A stretch of DNA of 64,000 nucleotides from Jiangella mangrovi (lineage in GTDB: Bacteria > Actinomycetota > Actinomycetes > Jiangellales > Jiangellaceae): contig NZ_JACHMM010000001.1 of assembly GCF_014204975.1 (NCBI RefSeq), positions 248,001 to 312,000 on the forward strand. Direction: 5' to 3'. Shown one piece after another: positions 47,699 to 57,644 of the stretch. The notes under the pieces are model-generated. The model was not told the DNA's origin and did no database searches. It saw only the letters and a program-made list of their open reading frames with translations. The position numbers and the translations under genes are program-made. The first letter of the stretch is position 1. Every line of letters begins with the position of its first letter.

Positions 47699-48280
47699 TC
47701 ACGAGTCCCCTGGAGCCGGGGCGGCGGCGTCGGAGGCCTGAGCGGTCTCGAGGTCGGCCAGGAACCGCTCGACGACACGGCGGGACCGGTCGTCGTCCTG
47801 CAGCGACTCGCCGACCACCTTGCCGGCCAGCGTGGTCGCCAGCGAGCCGACCTCGCCGCGCAGCTGGCGCAGGACCTGCTCGCGCTCGGCCTGCAGCTGC
47901 GCCTCGGCCCGAGCGGTGACCCGCTTGGCCTCGGTCTCGGCGTCCTCGCGTGCCTGCGCGATGATGGCCGCCCCCTGCTGCTTGGCGTCCTCGCGGATGC
48001 GAGCCGCCTCGCCGCGGGCGTCGGCCAGCTGGGCGCGGTACTCCTCGAGCAGGCGCTGGGCCTCGGCCTGTGCCTGCTCGGCCTTCTCGGCGCCGCCCTG
48101 GATGGCGGCGGCCCGCTCCGCGTAGGTCTTCTCGAAGATCGGGTAGACCTTCGCGCGGAGGAAGAAGAACAGCAGAGCGAAGGCGACCAGACCGACGATC
48201 AGCTCGGAAGTGTGCGGCAGCAGCGGGTCGGGACCCTCCTCCGCCGCGATCACCGCGATCGGTGCCATCGAGAGAGCCAT
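47699..48280 (-). CDS. atpF: ATP synthase Fo subunit b
   Basis: 193 residues: a short periplasmic start, one membrane helix (about 27-45, ELIVGLVAFALLFFFL) and a long charged coiled coil rich in Ala, Glu, Arg and Gln. Peripheral stalk subunit. 2 bp after atpE. Confidence 0.95.
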   Translation of the reverse strand: MALSMAPIAVIAAEEGPDPLLPHTSELIVGLVAFALLFFFLRAKVYPIFEKTYAERAAAIQGGAEKAEQAQAEAQRLLEEYRAQLADARGEAARIREDAKQQGAAIIAQAREDAETEAKRVTARAEAQLQAEREQVLRQLRGEVGSLATTLAGKVVGESLQDDDRSRRVVERFLADLETAQASDAAAPAPGDS

Positions 48281-48282
48281 GA

Positions 48283-48486
48283 TCAGATGGCGAACGCGAG
48301 GCCGATGGCGATGATGAACAGCGCCTCTGCGAGGGCGAAGCCGAGGATCGCGATGCCCTGGAGGACGCTGCGCGCCTCGGGCTGGCGGGCCACGCCGTTG
48401 ATGTAGGCAGCAAAGATCAGACCGATGCCGACGCCCGGGCCGATGGCCGCGAGGCCGAGACCGACCATGTTGAGCGAGCCTTCCAT
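48283..48486 (-). CDS. atpE: ATP synthase Fo subunit c
   Basis: 67 residues, two membrane helices joined by the polar loop ARQPEA. Helix 1 has the glycine motif GPGVGIG and helix 2 the proton-binding Glu54 (ALAEALFII). A Glu instead of Asp and the absence of a sodium-type Gln/Thr set indicate proton use. GGGAG precedes the ATG. Confidence 0.97.
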   Translation of the reverse strand: MEGSLNMVGLGLAAIGPGVGIGLIFAAYINGVARQPEARSVLQGIAILGFALAEALFIIAIGLAFAI

Positions 48487-48513
48487 CTTTCTCCCTTTCC
48501 TTTTAAGTGAAGC

Positions 48514-49299
48514 TCAGTGCTCGTGGGTGAGAGCGCCGCCGATGTAAATGGCGGAGAGCAGGACGAAAACGTAAGCCTGGAGGATCTGGACGAATGCCTC
48601 GAAGAATGTCAGCACGATGCTGAACAGAATCGACACACTGCCGGCGGCGACGCCGACCACACCCTGGTACTCGAAGATCAGGTATTCGCCACCCAGAATC
48701 GTCAGCAACAGGACGAGGTGTCCGGCGAACATGTTGAACGTGAGACGGAGGGTGAGCGTGAACGGCCGCACGATGAAGGTCGAGAAGAACTCGAGCGGCG
48801 CCAGCAGCGGGTAGATCGCCTTGGGCACTCCGGGCGGGAACATCATGTTCTTGAAGTACCCGCCGAAACCCTGCCGCTTGATGCCCACGTAGTTGTAGAT
48901 GACCCACGAGATCAGGGCCAGGAACAGCGGGATCGCGATCTTCGAGGTGGCCGGCAGCTGCAGGACCGGGATGATGCCCGAGATGTTCAGGACGGCGATA
49001 AAGGCGAAGAGCGTCACGAGGTAGGGCACGTACTTGATGCCCTCGCGGCCGATGGCGTCGCGTGCGATTCCGTCGCGCACGAATCCGTAGACCGCTTCAC
49101 CGGCGAACTGCAATTTGCCGGGCACGAGTGTGCTGCGCCGGGCCGCGAAATAGAAGAATGCGCCGACGGCGATGGTGCCGAGCACGATGACGAGCATCGG
49201 CTTGGTGAAGAACGTACCCTCGCCGAACAGCGGCGGGAATTCGAAGTCAGCCGGCCCGGGACTGTGGAATCCCGACTCGGCAGCGATCCGAGTGCTCAC
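48514..49299 (-). CDS. atpB: ATP synthase Fo subunit a
   Basis: 261 residues, six membrane helices. Helix 4 contains the essential Arg in LTLRLTFNMFAGH and the C-terminal helix the conserved LQAYVFVLLSAIYIGGAL. GTG start with AAAGGA 5-6 nt upstream. Forms the proton half-channels against the c ring. Confidence 0.96.
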   Translation of the reverse strand: MSTRIAAESGFHSPGPADFEFPPLFGEGTFFTKPMLVIVLGTIAVGAFFYFAARRSTLVPGKLQFAGEAVYGFVRDGIARDAIGREGIKYVPYLVTLFAFIAVLNISGIIPVLQLPATSKIAIPLFLALISWVIYNYVGIKRQGFGGYFKNMMFPPGVPKAIYPLLAPLEFFSTFIVRPFTLTLRLTFNMFAGHLVLLLTILGGEYLIFEYQGVVGVAAGSVSILFSIVLTFFEAFVQILQAYVFVLLSAIYIGGALTHEH

Positions 49300-49350
49300 G
49301 GGGTCCTTTCTTCAGCGCGCTCGCGGACGCGCCCGACGAGGAGGTCCAGG

Positions 49351-49563
49351 TCAGGGCTTACCGTATCTGACCCACACGAGGTACAGAGCGGAGCCCATCC
49401 CTACCAGGAGCCCCAGTACGAGGAAGACGCGACTGTTGAGCCACTCGGAGACGAGCCAGCCGACGCCACCCCATACCGCTACTCCGGACACGACCAGCGA
49501 GAAGGCATCCCACGCACTGGTCTGATCCGTCCGACGTGTGTCATCGGGATCGTCCGGGCTCAT
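49351..49563 (-). CDS. AtpZ/AtpI-like small membrane protein
   Basis: 70 residues, polar acidic N terminus, two membrane helices (about 20-40 and 45-65: WGGVGWLVSEWLNS, FLVLGLLVGMGSALYLV). Matches the small AtpZ-type proteins encoded ahead of atpB, proposed to help magnesium or calcium supply or c-ring assembly. A TAGTAT box at 49579-49574 on the minus strand may start an atp transcript here. Confidence 0.8.
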   Translation of the reverse strand: MSPDDPDDTRRTDQTSAWDAFSLVVSGVAVWGGVGWLVSEWLNSRVFLVLGLLVGMGSALYLVWVRYGKP

Positions 49564-49645
49564 GGCGACTCGAATACTACTGGGTGGCCCAGCGGGTAGT
49601 GAAATCGGGTCCCACTACCAGCCGCGCACCCCGTCACGACCAAGG

Positions 49646-50095
49646 TCATTCCGGCCCGCCGCTGGGTGCCGGAGTGCCCGTACGCTGGGCGTTCTCGCGA
49701 AACATGGTGACGGCGTAGGTGAGTGTGTAGACCAGCGCGCAGGCCATGAGCGTCAACCCGAGCCAGCGGGTGTCGACGCCGTCGACCGAGGTCAGCACGC
49801 CCAGCACGATGAAGATCAGCGCGAGCCGCAGCGAGTACGTCACGATCAGCACGCCGGCGCCCGCCATGCCGTTGGACGGCAGGTAGCGGGCCAGCACGAC
49901 GGGCAATGCGCCGCTACCGAAGAACGCGATGACCAGCACCGTCGCGGCGATCGAGGCCCAGAGGCCCGCGCTGCCGGCGACGACGGCCGCGGCCACGGCG
50001 CAACCGGCGCCGACGACGAGGGTGAGCAGCAGGGCGGGCCGGGCGGCCGCGAAGGGCTGCCGCCGGCGGGCCGGCTGGGGTGCGGATTCGGTCAT
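49646..50095 (-). CDS. ATP synthase protein I (AtpI)-like membrane protein
   Basis: 149 residues with a basic N terminus and four membrane helices; the position two genes before atpB and the pattern LRLALIFIVLG in helix 3 fit AtpI. AtpI is thought to help assemble the c ring. ATG 50095 chosen; SD weak. A TAGGCT at 50111-50106 could be a -10 box. Confidence 0.75.
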   Translation of the reverse strand: MTESAPQPARRRQPFAAARPALLLTLVVGAGCAVAAAVVAGSAGLWASIAATVLVIAFFGSGALPVVLARYLPSNGMAGAGVLIVTYSLRLALIFIVLGVLTSVDGVDTRWLGLTLMACALVYTLTYAVTMFRENAQRTGTPAPSGGPE

Positions 50096-50163
50096 GACGG
50101 GGCCCAGCCTACGGCCTGGTGCGGAGTGTCCCGGAGCCGCACCCTGGCCCGACGTGCCATTTC

Positions 50164-51282
50164 TCACACCGCGGACGCCGCGGCGCCCCGGCGGAACAGC
50201 CGCCGCGGATGGCCGGTGGTGAACGCGATCATGACGACGACGGCGAGCGCCAGCAGCACGTAGGTGGTCCAGCCGCCGACGAGCGCCACGACCACCAGAC
50301 CGCCGGAGACCAGCGCCGCCCAGACCCACATGATGGCCACCGCGCGCCACTGCGAGTGGCCGATCTCGAGCAGCCGGTGGTGCAGGTGCATCTTGTCCGG
50401 CGCGAACGGCGACTTGCCCGCCCGAGTGCGGCGCACGACGGCCAGCATCATGTCGAGGAACGGCAGCAGGATGACCGCGAGCGGCAGTACCAGCGGGAGC
50501 AGCGTGAGCAGGAAGCTGGAGGTGTCGACGTCCTGGCTGGGTAGCCGGCCGGTCAGGCTGATGGACCCCGCGGCCAGCAGCAACCCGATGAGCATCGCGC
50601 CGGAGTCGCCCATGAAGATCTTCGCCGGGTGCGCGTTGTGCGGCAGCAGCCCGGCGCAGATGCCGACCACCACCACCGACACCAGCGCGGACGTCGTCAT
50701 GTAGGAGCTGTTGTTGTTCTGCACCGACAGCAGATAGGCGTAGGCGAAGAACGCGGCCGCGCCGATGCCGACCACGCCGGCGGCCAGTCCGTCGAGCCCG
50801 TCGACGAAGTTCACCGCGTTGGAGGCGCCGACCACCAGCACCACCGTCATGATGGCGCCCTGGGTCTGGTCGAGCACGAACGTGCCGCCGGGCAGCGGCA
50901 GGTAGAGCAGCTGCACGCCGAGCGCCACCAGCAGGCCCGCCGCGACCACCTGGCCGGCGAACTTGGCCAGCGCCGACAGCTCCCAGATGTCGTCGGCCGC
51001 GCCGATGAGGCAGATGACGACCGCCGCGAGGATGAGCGCCCAGGCGTCGCTGGACTCCGCGAAGACGTCACGCATGCGGGGCAGATAGCTCGCCACCAGC
51101 ATGGCGACCAGCAGGCCGACCAGCATCGCCAGGCCGCCCAGCCGCGGCACGGGCTCGCGGTGCACGTCGCGGTCGCGGGTGGGCGGCACGGCGCCGACCC
51201 AGTAGGCGAACCGGCCCGCCAGCCCCACCACGAGGTACGTGACCGAAGCGGCGATGAAGAAGGTCAGTAGATACTCGCGCAC
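50164..51282 (-). CDS. wecA: undecaprenyl-phosphate GlcNAc-1-phosphate transferase
   Basis: 372 residues, about eleven membrane helices, MraY/WecA family. Catalytic loops: GAADDIWEL (DD pair), NAVNFVDGLDGLAAG and FMGDSGAM, and the HLHHRLLEIGHS loop that marks WecA-like members rather than MraY. It attaches GlcNAc-1-phosphate to decaprenyl phosphate, starting the linker between peptidoglycan and wall polymers (in mycobacteria, arabinogalactan). The place between tsaC and the atp operon is conserved in mycobacteria. Confidence 0.92.
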   Translation of the reverse strand: MREYLLTFFIAASVTYLVVGLAGRFAYWVGAVPPTRDRDVHREPVPRLGGLAMLVGLLVAMLVASYLPRMRDVFAESSDAWALILAAVVICLIGAADDIWELSALAKFAGQVVAAGLLVALGVQLLYLPLPGGTFVLDQTQGAIMTVVLVVGASNAVNFVDGLDGLAAGVVGIGAAAFFAYAYLLSVQNNNSSYMTTSALVSVVVVGICAGLLPHNAHPAKIFMGDSGAMLIGLLLAAGSISLTGRLPSQDVDTSSFLLTLLPLVLPLAVILLPFLDMMLAVVRRTRAGKSPFAPDKMHLHHRLLEIGHSQWRAVAIMWVWAALVSGGLVVVALVGGWTTYVLLALAVVVMIAFTTGHPRRLFRRGAAASAV

Positions 51283-51295
51283 CGGGCGACCTTCC

Positions 51296-51943
51296 TCAGG
51301 CTTCCGGGCCCTGCAGCTCGGGAACGACGGCCTGGAGATCGGCGAGACTCAGGGCGCCCTGCCGGAGCACCCGCGGAACCGCACCGGTGACGTCGACGAT
51401 GGTCGACGGCGTGTCGCTGTCGGTGGGGCCGGCCTCGAGGTAGACGGCGACGCTGTCGCCGAGCTGGTCGCGGGCCTCGCGCGCCGTCTGCGCCGGCGGG
51501 TGGCCGGTGACGTTGGCGCTGCTGACGGCCAGCGGGCCGGTGGTCTTCAGCACCTCGATGGCGACCTCGTGGTCGGGCATGCGCACGGCGACGGTGCCGC
51601 CGGTGTCGCCGAGGTCCCAGCGCACCGAGGGCTGCTGGCGGCAGATGAGCGTCAGCCCGCCCGGCCAGAACGCCTCGACCAGCGCGTCGATGGTCTTGTC
51701 GGTGACGGCGACGCCGCCCAGCGTGGCGGGCGAGCCGACCAGCACCGGCACCGGCATGTCGCGGCCGCGGCCCTTGGCCTGCAGCAGCGCCGCGACGGCC
51801 TCGGGCGTGAACGCGTCGGCACCGATGCCGTAGACGGTGTCGGTGGGCAGCACGATGAGCTTGCCGTTGCGGATGGCGCGGGCCGCGGCGGCGACGCCGC
51901 GCTTGTGCTGGGTCAGGTCATCGCAGTCGTACAAGGGACTCAC
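51296..51943 (-). CDS. tsaC: L-threonylcarbamoyladenylate synthase
   Basis: 215 residues, YrdC/Sua5 fold with the KxR-type lysines (KLIVLPTDTVYGIGADA, KGRGRDMPVPVLV) and SSANVTGHPP. Makes threonylcarbamoyl-AMP from Thr, bicarbonate and ATP for the t6A37 tRNA modification. GTG 51943 lies 7 bp after prmC; no good SD, so coupling to prmC translation is likely. Confidence 0.93.
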   Translation of the reverse strand: MSPLYDCDDLTQHKRGVAAAARAIRNGKLIVLPTDTVYGIGADAFTPEAVAALLQAKGRGRDMPVPVLVGSPATLGGVAVTDKTIDALVEAFWPGGLTLICRQQPSVRWDLGDTGGTVAVRMPDHEVAIEVLKTTGPLAVSSANVTGHPPAQTAREARDQLGDSVAVYLEAGPTDSDTPSTIVDVTGAVPRVLRQGALSLADLQAVVPELQGPEA

Positions 51944-51950
51944 GGGGACA

Positions 51951-52823
51951 TCATCCCGCACGCCGGGCCGTGACGTACCGCGGGCGGCCCGCAAGATCGA
52001 GGTGATCGGCCACGTCGGTCCAGCCGCCGTGGCGCCGGAACACCTCGGGCGCGGCCTCGCCCTGCACGTCGGCGTGCTCGGCGACCAGCAGGCCGCCGGG
52101 CTTGAGCAGCTGGGCGGCGACGTCGGCGAGCACCCGCATGGCGTCGAGGCCGTCGCCGCCGGACCAGAGCGCGGCGGGCGGGTCGTACTCGGCCACCTCG
52201 GGGTCGCGGATGGTGGCGTCGGCCGGGATGTACGGCGGGTTCGCGGCGATGACGTCGACCTGCCCGTGCAGCATGGACAGGCTGCGCTGTGCGACCAGAG
52301 CGACGTCGTCGCGGTGCACGATGACGGAGTTGCCGGCGGCGTTGCGGCGCAGCCAGGCGACGGCGTCGTCCTCGCGCTCGACGGCGTGCACCATGACCGG
52401 GCGCACCTCGGTGGCGACGGAGATGGCGATGGCGCCGGAGCCGGCGAAGAGGTCGACGACCACGGGGACCCGGCCGGCCGCGACCACGGCCCGCGCCTCG
52501 TCGATGGCGGCGCCCGCAGTCAGCTCCGTCTCGGGCCGCGGGATGAACACACCAGGCCCGACCTGCAACGTCAGGTGCCGGAAGTGCGCCTGGCCGGTGA
52601 GGTGCTGCAGCGGCTCGCGCCCGGCGCGGCGGCTCACCAGCTCCTCGAAGCGGGTGCTGAACGACGGGTCCGGCTCGGGCTGGGCGAGCAGCGCGGCGCG
52701 CTCGATGCCCAGCACGTGCGCGGCGAGCGCCTCGGCGTCGTGCCGCGGCGACGGCACTTCGGCCGCGGCCAGCCGCCCGGTGGCCGCGCGGAGCTGCTCG
52801 AGCAGCGGCGTCGCCGTCGTCAT
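51951..52823 (-). CDS. prmC: peptide chain release factor N5-glutamine methyltransferase
   Basis: 290 residues. N-terminal helical domain, SAM motif [13 protein letters not shown] (122-134) and the active-site NPPY at 195-198. Methylates the Gln of the GGQ loop of release factors; its substrate gene prfA lies immediately upstream and the two overlap by 4 bp (ATGA). Confidence 0.95.
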   Translation of the reverse strand: MTTATPLLEQLRAATGRLAAAEVPSPRHDAEALAAHVLGIERAALLAQPEPDPSFSTRFEELVSRRAGREPLQHLTGQAHFRHLTLQVGPGVFIPRPETELTAGAAIDEARAVVAAGRVPVVVDLFAGSGAIAISVATEVRPVMVHAVEREDDAVAWLRRNAAGNSVIVHRDDVALVAQRSLSMLHGQVDVIAANPPYIPADATIRDPEVAEYDPPAALWSGGDGLDAMRVLADVAAQLLKPGGLLVAEHADVQGEAAPEVFRRHGGWTDVADHLDLAGRPRYVTARRAG

Positions 52824-53932
52824 GCCCCGCCGTCCTCCCGGGTCGCGGCCACGCCGGCCTCGCTGGTGGCGGCCAGGGCCGCCTCGGCGTCGGCGTCGAC
52901 CAGCGACTGCACGACGGCGCCGAGGTCGCCGTCGATGACGTCGTTGAGGTTGTACGCCTTGTAGCCGGTGCGGTGGTCGGAGATGCGGTTCTCGGGGAAG
53001 TTGTACGTGCGCACCCGCTCGGAGCGGTCAACGGTGCGCACCTGGCTGCGCCGCGCGTCGGACGCCTCGCGCTGGGCCTCCTCCTGCGCCGCGGCCAGCA
53101 GCCGGGCCCGCAGGATGCGCATGGCCTGCTCCTTGTTCTGCAGTTGGCTCTTCTCGTTCTGGCACGAGACGACGATGCCGGTGGGCAGGTGCGTGATGCG
53201 GACGGCGGAGTCGGTGGTGTTGACGCTCTGGCCTCCGGGCCCGGACGAGCGGAACACGTCGATGCGCAGGTCGTTGGGGTTGATCGCGACCTCGGCCTCG
53301 TCCTCGGCCTCGGGCAGCACCAGCACGCCGGCCGCCGACGTGTGGATGCGGCCCTGGCTCTCGGTGACCGGCACCCGCTGGACGCGGTGCACACCGCCCT
53401 CGTACTTGAGCCGGGCGAACGGCGCGGTGCCGGGCTCGGGCGTGCCGCGCGCCTTGACCGCGACGGAGACGTCCTTGTAGCCGCCGAGGTCGGACTCCTC
53501 GGCGTCGAGCACCTGGGTGCTCCAGCCCGACTGCTCGGCGAAGCGCAGGTACATGCGCAGCAGGTCGGCCGCGAACAGGGCCGACTCCGCGCCGCCCTCG
53601 CCGGCCTTGATCTCGAGGATCGCGTCGCGGTCGTCGTTGGGATCGCGCGGCAGCAGCAGCATGCGCAACCGCTCGGCGACGTCGGTCTGCCGGGCGCCCA
53701 GCTCGTCGGCCTCGGCCGCGAAGGCGGGGTCGTCGGCGGCCAGTTCGAGCGCGACGGCGCGGTCGTCGCCGGCCTGGCGCCAGTCGGCGTACGCCTTGAC
53801 GATGGCCGACAGCTCGGCGTACCGGCGGCCCAGCCGCCTGGCCAGCGCGGGGTCGGCGTGCACCGACGGGTCGGCCATGCGCTGCTCGAGCTCGGCGTGC
53901 TCGGCGACCAGCGCCTCAACGCCCTCGAACAT
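52820..53932 (-). CDS. prfA: peptide chain release factor 1
   Basis: 370 residues. GGQ at 233-235 ([14 protein letters not shown]) and the codon-reading tripeptide PVT at 188-190 (PxT class, RF1, reads UAA and UAG). ATG 53932 with GAGGGGG about 6 nt upstream; a longer frame has no SD. Confidence 0.96.
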   Translation of the reverse strand: MFEGVEALVAEHAELEQRMADPSVHADPALARRLGRRYAELSAIVKAYADWRQAGDDRAVALELAADDPAFAAEADELGARQTDVAERLRMLLLPRDPNDDRDAILEIKAGEGGAESALFAADLLRMYLRFAEQSGWSTQVLDAEESDLGGYKDVSVAVKARGTPEPGTAPFARLKYEGGVHRVQRVPVTESQGRIHTSAAGVLVLPEAEDEAEVAINPNDLRIDVFRSSGPGGQSVNTTDSAVRITHLPTGIVVSCQNEKSQLQNKEQAMRILRARLLAAAQEEAQREASDARRSQVRTVDRSERVRTYNFPENRISDHRTGYKAYNLNDVIDGDLGAVVQSLVDADAEAALAATSEAGVAATREDGGA

Positions 53933-53970
53933 GCTCGACCCCCTCTCCCCTGGACCCGACGACGCAAAGA

Positions 53971-54007
53971 GGGCGGGGCGTGCGAGTGAACCTCGCACGC
54001 CCCGCCC
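53971..54007 (-). terminator. intrinsic terminator after rpmE
   Basis: Perfect 16-bp stem GGGCGGGGCGTGCGAG (53971-53986) / CTCGCACGCCCCGCCC (53992-54007) with a 5-nt loop, 8 bp after the rpmE stop. On the minus strand it is followed by TCTTTG. Very strong hairpin, separating rpmE from prfA. Confidence 0.9.
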
Positions 54008-54015
54008 CGGAAGAA

Positions 54016-54237
54016 CTACTTCGCGTCGGCCTTCTTCTTGCCGTAGCGCGACTCGAAGCGCGCGACCCGGCCGCCGGTGTCGAGGATCTTCTGCTTGCCC
54101 GTGTAGAACGGGTGGCAGGCCGAGCAGACGTCGGCGTGGATGACGCCGTTGGCCGCCGTGCTCCGGGTGGTGAACGTGTTGCCACAGGTGCAGGTGACCG
54201 TGGTCTCCACGTAGGCCGGGTGGATGTCGGACTTCAT
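54016..54237 (-). CDS. rpmE: 50S ribosomal protein L31 (zinc-binding form)
   Basis: 73 residues. Zinc ligands are present (CTC near 16-18, CSAC near 38-41), so this is the C+ form used when zinc is sufficient. Start ATG 54237 ([16 protein letters not shown]) as in other L31 proteins. Standing between rho and prfA is the usual actinobacterial place. Confidence 0.97.
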   Translation of the reverse strand: MKSDIHPAYVETTVTCTCGNTFTTRSTAANGVIHADVCSACHPFYTGKQKILDTGGRVARFESRYGKKKADAK

Positions 54238-54327
54238 GCTCTGTACTCCTGGCGTGTCATGGGCCGCCGGGTCGGCACGACGGGGCGTCGCACCGTGAAC
54301 CGGAGCCAGCGGATCAGTATTCCAGGT

Positions 54328-54361
54328 GCGGGCCGCCACGGCCAAACCGTGCCGGCCCCGC
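54328..54361 (-). terminator. stem-loop after rho
   Basis: GCGGGCCGCCACGG (54328-54341) folds with CCGTGCCGGCCCCGC (54347-54361) with one mismatch and one bulge, 5-nt loop, 9 bp after the rho stop. No T-run on the minus strand. Confidence 0.5.
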
Positions 54362-54370
54362 CCGGGAACG

Positions 54371-56482
54371 TCAGTCGGCGTCCTTGGAGCCGTTGCCGCC
54401 GATGGCCGGCGTCGTCTTCTGGACCGTGAGCATGAACTCGGCGTTGCTCTTGGTCTTCTTGAGCCGGTCGAGCAGCAGCTCGATGGCCTGCTGCGGATCG
54501 AGCGCGGAGAGCACGCGGCGCAGCTGCCACATGATGGCCAGCTCTTCGCGGGAGACCAGGATCTCCTCGCGCCGGGTGCTCGACGCGTCGACGTCGATGG
54601 CCGGGAAGAGGCGCTTGTCGGCGAGGTCGCGGCGCAGCCGCAGCTCCATGTTGCCGGTGCCCTTGAACTCCTCGAAGATGACCTCGTCCATCTTGGACCC
54701 GGTCTCGACCAGCGCGGTCGCGAGGATGGTCAGCGAGCCGCCGTTCTCGATGTTGCGCGCGGCGCCGAAGAACCGCTTCGGCGGGTACAGCGCGCTGGAG
54801 TCGACACCACCGGACAGGATGCGGCCGCTGGCCGGCGCCGCCAGGTTGTAGGCCCGGCCCAGGCGGGTGATGCCGTCGAGCAGGATGACGACGTCGTGGC
54901 CCAGCTCGACCAGCCGCTTGGCCCGCTCGATGGCGAGCTCGGCGACCATGGTGTGGTCGACCGGCGGGCGGTCGAACGTCGACGCGATGACCTCGCCCTT
55001 GACGGTGCGCTGGAAGTCGGTGACCTCTTCGGGCCGCTCGTCGACCAGGACCACCATGAGGTGCGTCTCGGGATTGTTCTGCGTGATCGCGTGCGCCAGC
55101 GCCTGCATGATCAGCGTCTTGCCGGCCTTGGGCGGCGAGACGATGAGACCGCGCTGGCCCTTGCCGATGGGCGCGATGAGGTCGATGATGCGCGTCGCCA
55201 TGTTGGTGGCGTCGGTCTCGAGGCGCAGGCGGTCCTGCGGGTACAGCGGGGTCAGCCGCGAGAACTCCGGGCGCTGCTTGGCGGCCTCGGGGTCGGCGCC
55301 GTTGATGGTGTCGACGCGGACCAGCGCGTTGAACTTCTGCTGCTTCTCGCCCTCGCGCGGCTGCCGCACGGCGCCGGTGACGGCGTCGCCCTTGCGCAGG
55401 CCGTAGCGGCGGACCATGGCCAGCGACACGTACACGTCGTTGGGGCCGGGCAGGTAGCCCGACGTGCGCACGAACGCGTAGTTGTCGAGGATGTCGAGGA
55501 TGCCGGCGACCGGGATGAGGACGTCGTCCTCGGAGACCGTGGGCTCCTCGATGCGCTCGCGGCCGACGCCGCCGCCCCGGCGGTCGCGGTCGTTGCGGTC
55601 ACCGCGGTCGCTCCGGTCGTTGCGATCGTTCCGGTCGTTGCGGGTGTTGCCGCGACGGTCGCGCCGGCGCCGCCGGCGGCCGCGGTCGTCGTCATCGTCC
55701 TGGGCGTCGTCGCGGCCACCCTGGCGGCCGTCGGCGTCCTGGCGGGCGCCGTCGCGGTCGGGCTGACGCTCGCGCTGCTGCCGGCCGCCCTCGCGGTCGT
55801 TCTGACGCTCGCCGTCGCGACCGCCGTCGCGGCCACCCTGGCGGCTGCGACGGTTGTCCTGGCGGCTCTCGCGGCGCTCGCCCTGCTCGTCGTCGCCGTC
55901 CTGGGCGTCGTTGCGGTCGTCGGCGCGGTCGTCAGCGCCGCGGCTGTCGGTACGGGCGTCGTCACCACGGGAGTCGGCGTTGCGGTCGGCACGGTCGCCA
56001 CCGCGGGCGCGGCCACGGCGCGGGCTCTCCTCGCGGGCCGGGGCCTCGGCCGGTGCGTCGGCCTGCGCGGGCGCCTCGGCCGGCGCGTCGGCCGCAGCCT
56101 CGGCGGCGACGACGACCTCGTCGAGACGGGACTCCGCGGCCGCCTGCGGGCGCTCGGCCCGGCGGCGGGACCGGCCGGTGGTGGTGGCGGGAGCGGTGGC
56201 CGTGACGGCCTGCGCGGCGGACTCGACCGGAAGCGTGTCGGCGACGGCCGGCGCCGAGCCGCCGGACTGAGCCGCCTTGATGGCCTCGACCAGCTCGCCC
56301 TTGCGCATGCGGCCGGTGCCCTTCAGCCCGAGGCCGGCGGCGAGCTGCTGCAGCTCAGCCAGAACCATGCCCTCGAGGCCGGCTGCGCGGCGGCGCGCGG
56401 GGCGCTTCGCCGCGGCGGCGTCGTCGGACGACGCCTGAACGTCCGGCGTCCCAGTGACGCCGGGGATCTCGGTATTAGTCAC
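54371..56482 (-). CDS. rho: transcription termination factor Rho
   Basis: 703 residues against about 420 in E. coli. Rho_N helical domain (about 34-72), then a 235-residue low-complexity insertion (about 75-310) that is Ala/Pro-rich first and Arg/Asp/Gly/Asn/Gln-rich later, with NDR triplet repeats at 282-300. Then the RNA-binding cold-shock domain, Walker A SPPKAGKT (449-456), and the Q/R-loop region. Insertions here are known in actinobacterial Rho and extend RNA binding. GTG start with GGAAGGA 7 nt upstream, the SD being partly in a hairpin. Confidence 0.96.
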   Translation of the reverse strand: MTNTEIPGVTGTPDVQASSDDAAAAKRPARRRAAGLEGMVLAELQQLAAGLGLKGTGRMRKGELVEAIKAAQSGGSAPAVADTLPVESAAQAVTATAPATTTGRSRRRAERPQAAAESRLDEVVVAAEAAADAPAEAPAQADAPAEAPAREESPRRGRARGGDRADRNADSRGDDARTDSRGADDRADDRNDAQDGDDEQGERRESRQDNRRSRQGGRDGGRDGERQNDREGGRQQRERQPDRDGARQDADGRQGGRDDAQDDDDDRGRRRRRRDRRGNTRNDRNDRNDRSDRGDRNDRDRRGGGVGRERIEEPTVSEDDVLIPVAGILDILDNYAFVRTSGYLPGPNDVYVSLAMVRRYGLRKGDAVTGAVRQPREGEKQQKFNALVRVDTINGADPEAAKQRPEFSRLTPLYPQDRLRLETDATNMATRIIDLIAPIGKGQRGLIVSPPKAGKTLIMQALAHAITQNNPETHLMVVLVDERPEEVTDFQRTVKGEVIASTFDRPPVDHTMVAELAIERAKRLVELGHDVVILLDGITRLGRAYNLAAPASGRILSGGVDSSALYPPKRFFGAARNIENGGSLTILATALVETGSKMDEVIFEEFKGTGNMELRLRRDLADKRLFPAIDVDASSTRREEILVSREELAIMWQLRRVLSALDPQQAIELLLDRLKKTKSNAEFMLTVQKTTPAIGGNGSKDAD

Positions 56483-56701
56483 TCAGGGTCCTTCCCTGGA
56501 CCGGCATCGGCTACAGACAAGCCGATGCGTCGAACACCTCGGGTGGCTCCCGAGGAAGGGCACGACGCGAACTGATGGGCCGCCCGTCTGCCGAATCCGC
56601 ACGTGCGAACCGTGGGAGATGGGCGAAGACCATGGCCTTCGGCGACGAACGTCACCACCATGGGATACCGACCAGCAGAACGTCGGTGCACAGCGAGCGT
56701 A
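56483..56701 (-). promoter_or_regulatory. rho promoter and long structured leader
   Basis: A TACGCT box on the minus strand (56701-56696) predicts transcription from about 56689, leaving roughly 200 nt of leader. The leader holds two hairpins: AGCCGATG/CATCGGCT (56527-56505, 8 bp, 7-nt loop) and GGTCC/GGACC (56502-56487) which encloses the SD. Long leaders with Rho-dependent autoregulation are known for rho genes. The -35 box is unclear. Confidence 0.5.
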
Positions 56702-56741
56702 GCACGTCGTCAGCCGTTTGACCCACCCCCGTCGGGCACGC

Positions 56742-57644
56742 TCACACCGTGGCGGATTCCACAACCGCACCCCGCGTGTCCACTTGCAATGCGCGGACGT
56801 CCCACCCCTCGGCGAGCGCCCGGACGCGGCCGGTGCGGTCGCCGTCCGCGAGCACCAGGACGGTCGGCCCGGCGCCGGACACGACAGCCGCGAGACCCTC
56901 CGCCCGTAGCGCCGTGACCAGCGCGAACGTCGGCGGCATGGCCGGCTCGCGGTAGTGCTGGTGCAGGCGGTCGGCGGTGGCGTCGAGCAGCAGGTCGGGC
57001 CGGTGTCCCAGGGCGTGGACGAGCAGCGCGGCGCGACCGGCGTTGGCCGCGGCGTCGGCGTGCGGGACGCTGTCGGGCAGCAGCCCGCGGGCCTTCTCGG
57101 TCGACACCTCGAACGACGGCACGCACACGATCGGCACGACGTCGGGGTGCACGTCGACGCGGGTCGCGCGGGCGGCGCCGTCGTCGCCGCGCCAGGCCAC
57201 GGTGAGCCCGCCGAGCAGGCACGCGGCGACGTTGTCCGGGTGTCCCTCGAGCCGGTCGGCCAGCGCGAGGGCGTCGTCGTGTGCCGTCAGCCCGGTCAGC
57301 GCGCGGGCCGCGACGACGCCGCCGACGATGGCCGCCGCCGACGACCCGAGCCCGCGGCCGTGGGGAAGCGCGTTCCGGCAGCTCAGCAGCAGCGCCGACG
57401 GCTGCTCGCCGAGCTCGGCGAACGCGGCGCGCAGCGAGCGGACGACGAGGTGCCGCTCGTCGAGCGGCACCGACGCCGCGCCCTCGCCGTCGACCGTCAC
57501 CTCGAGCGGCGCCGGCGGACCGCCGAACGTCGCCGTCACCTCGACCTCGTCGTGCAGGCCGAGCGCGAGGCCGAGCGTGTCGAACCCGGGACCGAGGTTG
57601 GCGCTGGTGGCCGGCGTGCGGACGCGGACGGACGCCGTCGTCAC
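56742..57644 (-). CDS. thrB: homoserine kinase
   Basis: 300 residues, GHMP kinase family. N-terminal [15 protein letters not shown], the ATP loop [13 protein letters not shown] (93-105) and the C-terminal [11 protein letters not shown]. Phosphorylates homoserine in threonine synthesis. GTG 57644 overlaps the thrC stop by 4 bp. Confidence 0.96.
   Translation of the reverse strand: MTTASVRVRTPATSANLGPGFDTLGLALGLHDEVEVTATFGGPPAPLEVTVDGEGAASVPLDERHLVVRSLRAAFAELGEQPSALLLSCRNALPHGRGLGSSAAAIVGGVVAARALTGLTAHDDALALADRLEGHPDNVAACLLGGLTVAWRGDDGAARATRVDVHPDVVPIVCVPSFEVSTEKARGLLPDSVPHADAAANAGRAALLVHALGHRPDLLLDATADRLHQHYREPAMPPTFALVTALRAEGLAAVVSGAGPTVLVLADGDRTGRVRALAEGWDVRALQVDTRGAVVESATV

Noticed and set aside
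54326..56575. Long plus-strand frame with very hydrophobic valine/alanine stretches opposite rho
   Set aside because: It is the antisense of the Arg/Asp/Gly-rich Rho insertion, whose codons read as Val/Ala/Leu on the other strand. No SD and no domain.
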